A stretch of 64,000 nt of DNA from JARFQH01 sp963825595 (GTDB lineage Bacteria; Desulfobacterota; Desulfobacteria; Desulfobacterales; SG8-13): assembly GCA_963825595.1 (NCBI GenBank), contig CAWGUE010000008.1, forward strand, positions 186,001 through 250,000, read 5' to 3'. How positions within the stretch are numbered: position 1 is the stretch's first letter; the number at the start of each line of letters is the position of its first letter. Both the position numbers and the translations under genes were made by a program. Under the pieces are notes generated by a model that worked only from the letters and a program-made list of their open reading frames with translations, had not been told where the DNA came from and searched no databases. Of this stretch, positions 47,936 to 56,256 are shown piece after piece.

Positions 47936-48404
47936 GGCAAAAACCCTTCCCAATATCATTTATATCAGCGCTTCCAATTAATAGGCGCTGCTCGACCCGA
48001 AATGAAAACATTGCGCTTTTGACGATAATATAGCAACGAAAAAATAATTGCTAAAGGATCATTTTAGCGGCACATAAATGCTGTTTCCCCGGTCAAGTTG
48101 TTAGATGGTCGCGACCACCATTCATTAAAGATTTCGGTTGCTGCTGTGGTGCAAAAATCTATATAGTGTCCATCCATATATGAGACTTTTTTTCGTTCGG
48201 CGAGGCGTACTTTATGTATGCCGCAGCCGGAAACCTTCGGAGTACGCAGCCCAGCGGAAAAAAGGCCATTTATACGGACACTCTTGTGGTGCCATCTACT
48301 TATCGCGGATGGACACCATAGAGTCAATCAAACGCGTATGAAACCCAAAGGTCAGGAATAAACCGATGGCCTTGTTTCAAGATCGGAATTCGTGAGGATC
48401 TGAT
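47936..48404. other. Divergent intergenic region containing a repeat element
   Basis: 469 bases between the two halves of the second efflux system. The middle is the inverted-end repeat at 48165-48282. Open frames here are shadows of that repeat. Confidence 0.6.
48165..48282. repeat. MITE-like element, copy 1
   Basis: 118 bases bounded by AGTGTCC and GGACACT. The left end continues CATCCATATATGAGACTTTTTTT; the right end continues (reverse) into ATTT/GGCCTTTTTT, giving imperfect terminal inverted repeats of about 25 bases. The core GGCGAGGCGTACTT...GCCGCAGCCGGAAACC is shared with the copy at 56 kb. No coding capacity. Confidence 0.75.
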
Positions 48405-50039
48405 ATGATGTTCGTAAGATGTTGTCATCGTATGCTGAAATTCTATGCCGTGTGCTGGTTATTGGTAGTGTCGGCATCCTGTACGTTGGTGGAGGAACGA
48501 ATTGACCGCACGGCAGGAGGGCCGAATGTGCCGGCCAATACAGCGGTATCCATGCGCTTGGAGCCTACCGAACGACCCGAAGAGATGCCGGCGCGAACGG
48601 TGCCGCCGGGGCCTCTGAAACTCACCGTCACCGAGGCCATTTTGCTTTGTCTCGAAAACAACCGCTCTCTGGAAGTGCAAAGATTGAGTCCCTCGATCCA
48701 GCAAACTTTTGAGGGCCAGGAAAGAGCCGTTTTCGATCCGGAAGTAAACGCAGACATCTCCGCCGGCAGATTGAGAGGAGAACGCCTCGCAAGATCCGGA
48801 TCGGATACCGAGACTTTCACCACCGATACCGCCGAAGGCATCATTTCATTAGAGCAGTATTTCCCGACCGGCACGACGGTTGCCCTGGTAGCCGACACGC
48901 GCATGAATGACTCCTCACTTTACGATAACACCTTTTATGCGACCCGATTGGGCATGACGGTGACTCAGGCATTATTGAGAGGATACGGTACAGACGTCAA
49001 TCTGGCCCAACTGAAGCAGGCACGCTTGGATACGCGCATGTCGGAATATGAGCTGCGGGGATTTACCGAGTCCTTGGTGGCGGAGGTGGAACGAACTTAT
49101 TGGGATTATGCACTGGCCAGGCGTCAGATCGAGATCGTCGATGAGTCGCTGAAAGTCGCCCGTCAGCAACTCGACGAAACCAAAGAACTGATCGCGGTCG
49201 GCCGATTGGCCAGAGCTGAATTGGCGGCCGTCCAGGCCGAGGTTGCGGCACAGGAACAGGCTCTTATCGAAGCGCGGGCCAACAAGGAATCTATTCGCCT
49301 GCAACTCTTGCGCTTGCTCAATCCGGCGGGCTCAGGAATCTGGCAGCGGGAAATTGATTTAATCCATCAACCGACATTGCCCGAAATCAAATTGGAAGAC
49401 GTTGACCAGTATGTGGCCGTATCGATGCGCATGCGTCCGATTTTAAACCAGGCCCGGTTGGAAATATTACGCGGCGAGCTGGAGCTTGTTAAAACCAGGA
49501 ACGGGTTGTTGCCCTTAATGGATCTTTTTATCACGCTCGGCAAAAGCGGGTATGCCAATTCATTTGGAGAATCAGTCAGGAATATCAAAGATGATAGTTA
49601 TGACGTTCTGGCGGGTGTCAGGTTTAATTATCCTGTACATAATCGGGATGCAAAGGCTTTAAACCGGCGAGCGCTGTTGGACCGGGAACAGACTCAAAAA
49701 GCCTTGGAAAACTTATCTCAACTCGTGGATGTTGACGTGCGCACCGCTTTCATCGAGGTTGACCGCACCAAACAACAGATTTCCGCCTCGTCTGTCACCC
49801 GCAAGTTCGATGAGGAAAAACTCCGGACAGAAACTGAAAAACTGAGGGTTGGAAAATCAACCAGCTTTCTTGTCGCTCAAGCCCAGCGGGATCTGTTGGT
49901 CAGCCGCATCGCCGAGGTGCGAGCTCTCGCCAACTACCTCAAAGCATTAATCGATTTGTACCGGCAGGACGGATCGCTGCTCGAGCGACGCGGAATTTAC
50001 GCCCCCGGTCGTGAACCGGTCAATATGTCAAAGCAATGA
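48405..50039 (+). CDS. TolC-family outer-membrane efflux lipoprotein
   Basis: 544 residues. Lipoprotein-type signal ending LVVSASC (about residue 26). The two outer-membrane efflux (OEP) repeats form long helices, with LSVTEAILLCLENNRSLEVQRL-like start (LTVTEAILLCLENN), LAQLKQARLDTRMSEYELRGFTESLVAEVERTYWDYALARRQ, and a second half from about 330. It should form the exit duct for the RND pump encoded on the opposite strand 470 bases away. GAGGATC precedes the ATG. Confidence 0.88.
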   Translation: MMFVRCCHRMLKFYAVCWLLVVSASCTLVEERIDRTAGGPNVPANTAVSMRLEPTERPEEMPARTVPPGPLKLTVTEAILLCLENNRSLEVQRLSPSIQQTFEGQERAVFDPEVNADISAGRLRGERLARSGSDTETFTTDTAEGIISLEQYFPTGTTVALVADTRMNDSSLYDNTFYATRLGMTVTQALLRGYGTDVNLAQLKQARLDTRMSEYELRGFTESLVAEVERTYWDYALARRQIEIVDESLKVARQQLDETKELIAVGRLARAELAAVQAEVAAQEQALIEARANKESIRLQLLRLLNPAGSGIWQREIDLIHQPTLPEIKLEDVDQYVAVSMRMRPILNQARLEILRGELELVKTRNGLLPLMDLFITLGKSGYANSFGESVRNIKDDSYDVLAGVRFNYPVHNRDAKALNRRALLDREQTQKALENLSQLVDVDVRTAFIEVDRTKQQISASSVTRKFDEEKLRTETEKLRVGKSTSFLVAQAQRDLLVSRIAEVRALANYLKALIDLYRQDGSLLERRGIYAPGREPVNMSKQ

Positions 50040-50119
50040 GGATTTTTTCGATGCCATAGTGATGTGGATCGGCACATCTGAAACGTGAACGGGTTCGGTC
50101 GATGAAGGATGCATGGACT

Positions 50120-51376
50120 ATGAAAAAACAAACGGACATTCTGATAATCGGCGGAGGGGCTATCGGTATCTGCTGCGCGCATTACCTGACTCGTTCAGGC
50201 CGGCAGGCGACCCTGGTTGAAAAAGGAGATATCGGCTGCGGGGCTTCCCTCGGCAACGCCGGTCTTGTCATACCCGGCCTGAGCATCCCGCTGGCCGCGC
50301 CCGGGGTGATCACCAAAGGGCTCAAGTGGATGCTCGATCCGGAAAGCCCGTTTTACATCAAACCGCGGCTCGAACCTAATTTTTTAAAATGGCTGTGGAA
50401 ATTTTCGCGTCACTGCACCGCGGATCACCTCCGCAGAGCCGTGCCCATCATCAGGGACCTTCAATTGGCCAGCATGGATCTTTTCAAAGAACTGGCGACC
50501 ATCGACAAAATAGATCTCGGACTCAGACAAAGAGGAATCGTCGATGCCTACCGCAACCGCCAGGCATTCGAAAAAGGAATGCCTACCGCCAGTCTACTGC
50601 GACAATTCGGACTTGAAAACCGGGTCCTGGACACGGATGAAATACACGATTTGTTTCCCGCCATCCGAACCAACATCGTCGGCGGTTTTTTTTATACTCA
50701 GGATGCCCACTTAGTGCCTGAGCGGTTTGTCCGCGGGTTGGCCGGCCATGCCGAACAAAACGGTGCTGTCATCCTCACGAATACCGAAGTCATCGGGATG
50801 AAGAAATCCGGCCGCAGGATTACGACGGTATCGACGACCCGCGGTGATTTTACGGCGAATGAGATTGTTCTGGCCGGCGGATCCTGGTCGCCGACAATCG
50901 TCCGGGATCTCAAGCTCAGATTGTTGATTGAGCCGGCCAAAGGCTACAGCATCAGCTACAAACGGCCGATGAATTTCCCGGAGATCCCCCTGATTCTGGT
51001 CGAGGCCAAAGTGGCGGTCACGCCCATGGATGAGGTCTTGCGGCTCGCCGGAACATTGGAACTGGCCGGTTGGGATCATTCGATCAATCTCCGCCGGGTA
51101 CAAGCGATTTTGAAGAGCATCCCCTTGTACCTGCCGGATTTTGATGTGCATTCACTCGAATTAATTGAAATCTGGCGCGGCATGCGACCTTGCACACCGG
51201 ACGGTTTGCCCTATATCGGAAGGCCAAAGGACCTCGACAATCTCATTGTCGCCACCGGCCACGCTATGAAAGGCATATCCATGGCGCCCATAACCGGAAA
51301 ACTGGTTGCCCAGCTGGCTGCCGGTGAGCGTCCGGAAGTCAACCTATCCGCCTTGAAAATCGAACGGTTCAGTTAA
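50120..51376 (+). CDS. D-amino-acid dehydrogenase-like FAD oxidoreductase
   Basis: 418 residues from the ATG at 50120 (AAGGA upstream; an ATG at 50102 adds six). DAO/DadA family: FAD motif ILIIGGGAIGICCAHYLTR, GNAGLVIPG, AGGSWSPTIVRDL and the C-terminal IEIWRGMRPCTPDGLPYIGRPKDLDNLIVATGHAMKG. It probably oxidises a D-amino acid or a secondary amine with electrons passed to the membrane. It lies 80 bases after the TolC gene. Substrate not determined; sarcosine- or glycine-oxidase-like roles are possible. Confidence 0.87.
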   Translation: MKKQTDILIIGGGAIGICCAHYLTRSGRQATLVEKGDIGCGASLGNAGLVIPGLSIPLAAPGVITKGLKWMLDPESPFYIKPRLEPNFLKWLWKFSRHCTADHLRRAVPIIRDLQLASMDLFKELATIDKIDLGLRQRGIVDAYRNRQAFEKGMPTASLLRQFGLENRVLDTDEIHDLFPAIRTNIVGGFFYTQDAHLVPERFVRGLAGHAEQNGAVILTNTEVIGMKKSGRRITTVSTTRGDFTANEIVLAGGSWSPTIVRDLKLRLLIEPAKGYSISYKRPMNFPEIPLILVEAKVAVTPMDEVLRLAGTLELAGWDHSINLRRVQAILKSIPLYLPDFDVHSLELIEIWRGMRPCTPDGLPYIGRPKDLDNLIVATGHAMKGISMAPITGKLVAQLAAGERPEVNLSALKIERFS

Positions 51377-51516
51377 AAGGGAGAATGGCTGCCGAGCCAA
51401 ACAGGAATTTTCTATGGACTGACTTGTCCAGGGAAGATTATTCGTATCGGTGGGTGAAGTCTATCGATTAACTTGGAACAGAAAGGATATAAAAGAAAAA
51501 CGCCCGGACCCCTCGT

Positions 51517-52971
51517 TTAATTGGCAAGCAAAATGTCATTTCCATCGTCATTTTTGTAATTGGTTAAAATTGAAGATTCCTTGTTGAGATCCGAGAGGAA
51601 TTGCCTGTCTTTATCATAGATATCTTCTCTGAAATTAACATCGCCATCCTCGTCCACCCAGGCAGTCAAATAAACCAGATGGACGGGGATCGTTTCTTTC
51701 AACACGATGATTTGGCGTTGCCCTTTTTCGATGGTCGTTTCGAGCTTTTTTCGATCCCATTTCTGTTCTTTCAAAAGATATTCGGCCAACGCCAGTGGTT
51801 CTTGCACGCGTACGCAACCGGACGAAAACGTTCTTTTTTGTTTGTTAAATAATGTTTTTCCTGGTGTGTCGTGGATGTATACACTTTTTTGATTGGGAAA
51901 CATGAACTTTACCTTACCCAGGGAATTAATTTCGGAGGGGTCCTGGCGTAAGCGGTAGGGAAACGAACCACTTGATACCTGCCCCCAGTCAATATCAACG
52001 GGATCAAGCTCCGATGCCTCCTGCTGCCAGCTGTCAAATACTCTGATGCCTTGCTTTGCCAAAAATTCGGGATCTTCCTGGATTCTGGGCAGGAGGTCCT
52101 TGAAGAAAATTCTGCGGGGAATATTCCAATAAGGGTTCAACTCCAAATAGGTAATTCGGTCTGACATGACCGGCGTCTGGCGACGTTTCTTTCCCACAAT
52201 GGTGCGCATTTTCTGAACCACCGTGTTATTTTCGACAATGCTTAATTCAAAACCTGGAATGTTGACCATCAGATATCGCAAGCCGAAGTTGTCCGGCAAC
52301 GATCGCCAGCGCTCCATGTTGATTTGCAGTTGTTTCATCCGGTCCTCTACCGGGATGTTAATGACGGCGAGTGTGTTTTTCCCTACAATACCATCCTCAT
52401 TTAAGCCATGGCGGCGCTGAAACCGCTTTACTGCACTTTCGAGATCAGAATCATAAATGTTGCTGCCGGCTGCCGTTTCGGCGGACAAATCACCCGTAAT
52501 AATGAGATGCGTGCGCAATGCCTCTGTGCGCGGCCCCTGATCCCCGATCCGCAAAGGTGAACCCGGTTTGATCTCAGGCCAACCTCCGGAATCTTGGATA
52601 TCGATGTACGTTTTCAAGGTATTTTTCAGGTAATGATATCCCTTTTGCTTTAGGCTTTGATCTTCAACAACTGAATCCTTCCGCCTTTCATCCAAATAAC
52701 CGGAAGGTTCTTCCCGGATTTCTGCCAGCACTGGCAGAGGACGAAAAACACTTTTTCCAAAAGGCATTTCCGGCTTGACCTGTTCGGGCGACAACGGAAT
52801 ATTCCATTTATTGCCAAGATTCAGAATATCCAGGGAATACGCCGGTGCCGACCACATCCAAAGCACTTCATCAGCCTGGGAAACAGTCCCATCACCTCCT
52901 GCCATTGTCGGTGTTACAGGCAGAAAGAAAACGGATAAGAAAATACTGACAGTGATTGAAAAGTTTTTCAT
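51517..52971 (-). CDS. L,D-transpeptidase, YcbB-like
   Basis: 484 residues from the ATG at 52971, chosen because MKNFSITVSIFLSVFFLPVTPTMA is a good signal peptide; ATG at 53016 or GTG at 53079 would extend it. A peptidoglycan-binding unit lies near 190 (SAVKRFQRRHGLNEDGIVGKNTLAVI). The YkuD catalytic domain follows, with HDTPGKTLFNKQKRTFSSGCVRV holding the His and catalytic Cys. Domain order and size match YcbB (LdtD), which makes 3-3 cross-links in the periplasm. It is transcribed alone. Confidence 0.9.
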   Translation of the reverse strand: MKNFSITVSIFLSVFFLPVTPTMAGGDGTVSQADEVLWMWSAPAYSLDILNLGNKWNIPLSPEQVKPEMPFGKSVFRPLPVLAEIREEPSGYLDERRKDSVVEDQSLKQKGYHYLKNTLKTYIDIQDSGGWPEIKPGSPLRIGDQGPRTEALRTHLIITGDLSAETAAGSNIYDSDLESAVKRFQRRHGLNEDGIVGKNTLAVINIPVEDRMKQLQINMERWRSLPDNFGLRYLMVNIPGFELSIVENNTVVQKMRTIVGKKRRQTPVMSDRITYLELNPYWNIPRRIFFKDLLPRIQEDPEFLAKQGIRVFDSWQQEASELDPVDIDWGQVSSGSFPYRLRQDPSEINSLGKVKFMFPNQKSVYIHDTPGKTLFNKQKRTFSSGCVRVQEPLALAEYLLKEQKWDRKKLETTIEKGQRQIIVLKETIPVHLVYLTAWVDEDGDVNFREDIYDKDRQFLSDLNKESSILTNYKNDDGNDILLAN

Positions 52972-54182
52972 TTTGAGCTTATCTTCGTAAGTTGAATATG
53001 TCCTAAATCTGTTCATGCACCTGCCAAAAGGATCTAACCCGAATATGGACTTTTTGGCGTCCCAACTGCCGGAACACACGTTGTCTGATGCCCTAACCCG
53101 AACATTTATTGATTAAATTTCCGGACTAAAGACACATAAATATTTTCATAATCAAGAATCAGACCAACTTGATACAAATGCCATTAATATTCGTATAAGT
53201 ATAAATTAAGAATACTTATAGAGCTTAAAGTTATTGAGCTGTTTATTGAAGCCCATCAAATTGGGAGGTTTTTTTCCTATTTTCTATGAAATAAAAATAA
53301 GACCTTGTGAGGGTGGTGAAAAATCATCAGAGGTTTTTAGCCCGCAAATTCACCTTTCCAGACGGACGCCTCCATGGCCCCGCCTGTCGCTCGGGATCTC
53401 TCAGTCCTGGTTATTTCAGGGCTCGCGGAAGAATAACGGCGCCTCCGCCCCGAAATGCCTTGCCATCAAAACAGCCATTGGGTGAACGGGGGCGTTTTAC
53501 GAAAATCTATCTCAAAAAAAGCACCATTATGGCCTGTTGACACACCCCGCCATGTGATGGTACCGCAGGGGGAAACAATTTAAACACAGAGGAGGTTAAC
53601 AGGCCGATCATCCCGGCCGCGCCCCCCGCTCAGCACGGTTTGCCGACCGGCATCCAAGCCAATAACCGCTGGAGGTACAATTCATTATGTGGGTACAAAC
53701 ATGGCAAGCCCAAAAGATCAGGGGGTCGTCAGCATCGATGGTAAAAAAGGGGGACCACGATGGGGGCACACACGGAGAGGAGTCGGATTAACAAGGAAAA
53801 TTTCAGTAAAGAAAGGAATATTGAGAAACCAAACCGGCTGTTTCTAAAGGCCATACGGGAGATCAAAGACCTCGAATCGGTCCAGCTTAAACGGTGGCAG
53901 AAACCGCCTCAGAAAGCTTGAACTGCAGTCAAACATCTGGAAAATAAGCAAAACACGCCCGGGCACGGTCCGAACGACGAATTACGTCATGGCGCCATTT
54001 CCGGAAGGCTGCTGATAGTCTGTATTCTGACCACACCTTAGAAAAACCCGCAACCCTCCACTTCCCGACCTCACGAAATGCATGCATACCTTTACTCCAA
54101 AAACATGATCAAATATGATAAAAAAGCCGGTCGTTCCGGTGAAAACGGAGGACCGGCTCTCTCAGCACGTTGCAAACGGTCG
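52972..54182. other. 1.2 kb gap with no supported gene
   Basis: The longest non-coding stretch. Small open frames exist (53701-53847, 53760-53921 with a GGGGG before its ATG) but none resembles a known protein. The left part to 53,260 is AT-rich, the right is GC-richer. A strong terminator closes it at 54120-54158. Confidence 0.5.
54120..54158 (-). terminator. Rho-independent terminator of the etfBA operon
   Basis: On the minus strand AGCCGGTC pairs with GACCGGCT around an 18-base loop that can itself fold (CCG/CGG), followed by TTTTTT. It lies about 25 bases beyond the etfA stop. Confidence 0.85.
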
Positions 54183-55157
54183 TTACTTGTTCTCTTTTAT
54201 TTTCTCGGTCAACTCGGGAATGAACTCGAGAATATCTTCCACGATACCGACATCGGCCACCTGGAAAATCGGTGCTTTGGGGTTTTTGTTGACGGCCACG
54301 ATGAACGGCGACCCCTTGATGCCCCCCAAGTGCTGGAAGGATCCACTGATTCCCAGGGCGAGATAAACTTTGGGCTTGACCGTCTTTCCTGAAGTACCCA
54401 CCTGCCGGGGTTTTTCGAGCCACTTGGCATCGACGATCGGTCGCGAACAGGACACCACGGCGCCCATTGATTCGGCCAGTTCTTCAGCCAGCTCGATATT
54501 ATCCTGATCCTCGATCCCCCGACCCACGGAAACAAGGACATCGGACTTGGTGATATCAACATCCCCTTTTTCGGCTTCGACAACCTGGAGATAACGGCGT
54601 TTTACCGTCAGGTCGCCGATATCTCCAGACTTGTCTACCACGCTGCCCCCGGCCTGAGAATTCTCCACCGGTGGAAACGACCCGGGCCGGCAGGTGATCA
54701 CAGCGCCGTTGGAAAGATCGCAAAGTGTGTGTGTGCTGACCATACCGCTGTATTCCTGACGGATCACCTTGAGCAGATCCCCCTCCAGACCGGTAAAATC
54801 GACTGCATCGGCAACATAGGCGCTGTCGAGTTTAATCGACAGTCCAGGCCCGAGATCCATCCCGAAGGTATCGTGGGGCAGCAGAACGATGGCCCCCGCC
54901 GGCAGGATGCCGACCAATGCCTTACGGACGATTTCGGCATTCGGATATGCCAGCGCGTCATGGTTGATTTTCCAGATCTCCGGGTAGGCGGGTGTCAAAG
55001 CAGCGCAAACGCTCTCCACTTCGTCAGCGGCGCCGGTGATCACCGCTGTTACCGCTGCATCGGAATTGATTTTAGCGGCTGCTGCGAGCAGTTCCAGAGC
55101 CGTGTCGTCTGCCACCCCGTTTCTGTGTTCGATATAGGCAAAAACCTGTCCGGCCAT
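54183..55157 (-). CDS. etfA: Electron transfer flavoprotein, alpha subunit
   Basis: 324 residues. Partner of EtfB; accepts electrons from acyl-CoA dehydrogenases. The C-terminal FAD-binding block is clear: RQVGTSGKTVKPKVYLALGISGSFQHLGGIKGSPFIVAVNKNPKAPIFQVADVGIV-type, with the conserved ALGISG and NKNP. The N-terminal half is a typical alpha Rossmann-like fold starting QVFAYIEHRNG. The start codon overlaps the etfB stop by one base (TAATG). A strong terminator follows. It should be cytoplasmic and deliver electrons to the Fe-S oxidoreductase encoded upstream. Confidence 0.96.
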   Translation of the reverse strand: MAGQVFAYIEHRNGVADDTALELLAAAAKINSDAAVTAVITGAADEVESVCAALTPAYPEIWKINHDALAYPNAEIVRKALVGILPAGAIVLLPHDTFGMDLGPGLSIKLDSAYVADAVDFTGLEGDLLKVIRQEYSGMVSTHTLCDLSNGAVITCRPGSFPPVENSQAGGSVVDKSGDIGDLTVKRRYLQVVEAEKGDVDITKSDVLVSVGRGIEDQDNIELAEELAESMGAVVSCSRPIVDAKWLEKPRQVGTSGKTVKPKVYLALGISGSFQHLGGIKGSPFIVAVNKNPKAPIFQVADVGIVEDILEFIPELTEKIKENK

Positions 55158-55948
55158 TACTTCAGCCCTCCTTTGGCTTTGAGAAGTTCGATCAACTTGT
55201 CAATCTTTTCATCCATGCTGCCTTCCAGGATCTCGGCCCCCTCGCCGAGTTCGGGAACAAAATAATCGACCCGGTTGACCCTGGCACCTCCGGAACCCGC
55301 GGCCTCGGCGGCCAGTCCGAGATCGGACGCACCGTACGTGGGTATGTCCACGGAAGCCACCTTGCGGATACCCCGGATCCCGACATAGCGCGGCTCGTTT
55401 ATGCCGGTCTGAATCGAGAGCACGCAGGGCAGGTCGATTTCGTTGATTTCATGGTTGCCACCCTCGATCTCACGACCGACCTTGATTTTTCCGCCGTCCT
55501 GAACTTCGATCGAATTGACCAGCGACGCATAGGGCCAATCCATCATAGCCGCCAGCATCCCTCCGACCTGTCCGGCACCATCATCGGCCAGGGCGCCCGT
55601 GAGAACCAGGTCATACTGCCCCTTTCCCAAGGCTGCCTTCAGGATCGTTGCGATACCGCGGCCGTCGGAACCATCAAAGGCGGCATCGGACAGCAGGATG
55701 CCGTTGTCCGCGCCCATGGCCATCTCTCTTCTGAGAACCTCTTCTGAATCATCGTCACCGACCGTCACGACCGTCACGCTGCCGCCCACTTTGTCGCGGA
55801 TCTGAATGGCCTCCTCGACGGCGTAATTGTCCCACTCGTTGACCGAGTAAACGAGGTCGTCACGCTCGATGTCCGAACCGTCCTTGTTCACCTCGATCTC
55901 GTTCTCGGCGGTGTCGGGAACTCGTTTCACACAAACCAGGATCTCCAT
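55157..55948 (-). CDS. etfB: Electron transfer flavoprotein, beta subunit
   Basis: 263 residues, normal for EtfB. Starts MEILVCVKRVPDTAENEI, with the AMP-binding loop region VVTVGDDDSEEVLRREMAMGADNGILL and DLVLTGALADDGAGQVGGMLAAMMDWPY. It transfers electrons with EtfA. It is 1 base overlapped by etfA and lies 294 bases downstream of the Fe-S oxidoreductase stop, with a repeat element between. A promoter for etfBA alone was not recognised; it may be read from the upstream gene. Confidence 0.96.
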   Translation of the reverse strand: MEILVCVKRVPDTAENEIEVNKDGSDIERDDLVYSVNEWDNYAVEEAIQIRDKVGGSVTVVTVGDDDSEEVLRREMAMGADNGILLSDAAFDGSDGRGIATILKAALGKGQYDLVLTGALADDGAGQVGGMLAAMMDWPYASLVNSIEVQDGGKIKVGREIEGGNHEINEIDLPCVLSIQTGINEPRYVGIRGIRKVASVDIPTYGASDLGLAAEAAGSGGARVNRVDYFVPELGEGAEILEGSMDEKIDKLIELLKAKGGLK

Positions 55949-56036
55949 TTCTCCCTCCCAAATGTATCAATCATGTCAACAGAGGTCTGACCGTACCGGG
56001 GTCAAACCAAACCGATGTTACGCTTTGAAATTTTCT

Positions 56037-56256
56037 CGTGTCCAATTCATAAATGAGATTTTTTTTGCTGGGCAAGTTAAGTACATTTATGCTTTCACAA
56101 AGACACGAAATCCCGCTGCAGTTTAGCGGGGGCCGCATCCCGCCTATGGCGGGATTTGCGGCGAGGCGTACTTCTCGTACGCCGCAGCCGGAAACCTGCG
56201 GAGAATCCCGCCATGGCGGGACCCAGCGTAAAAAAGGCCATTTATGGATGGACACT
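56037..56256. repeat. MITE-like element, copy 2
   Basis: 220 bases bounded by CGTGTCC and GGACACT; about 100 bases longer than copy 1 because of extra sequence at about 56077-56158. It shares the GGCGAGGCGTACTT...GCCGCAGCCGGAAACCT core, the AAAAAAGGCCATTTAT right arm and the AAATGAGA/TTTTTTT left arm. Internal hairpins include GCGTAC/GTACGC and TCCCGCC/GGCGGGA pairs. Its right end overlaps the 3' end of the Fe-S oxidoreductase gene. Confidence 0.75.

Noticed and set aside
48064..48327. Minus-strand open frame of 87 codons
   Set aside because: It runs through the repeat element and resembles the equally spurious frame over the other copy.
53701..53921. Two overlapping short open frames
   Set aside because: No homology, and the two frames compete; kept only as a possible small peptide in the findings.
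55971..56255. Minus-strand open frame of 94 codons
   Set aside because: Also a translation of the repeat element, not a gene.
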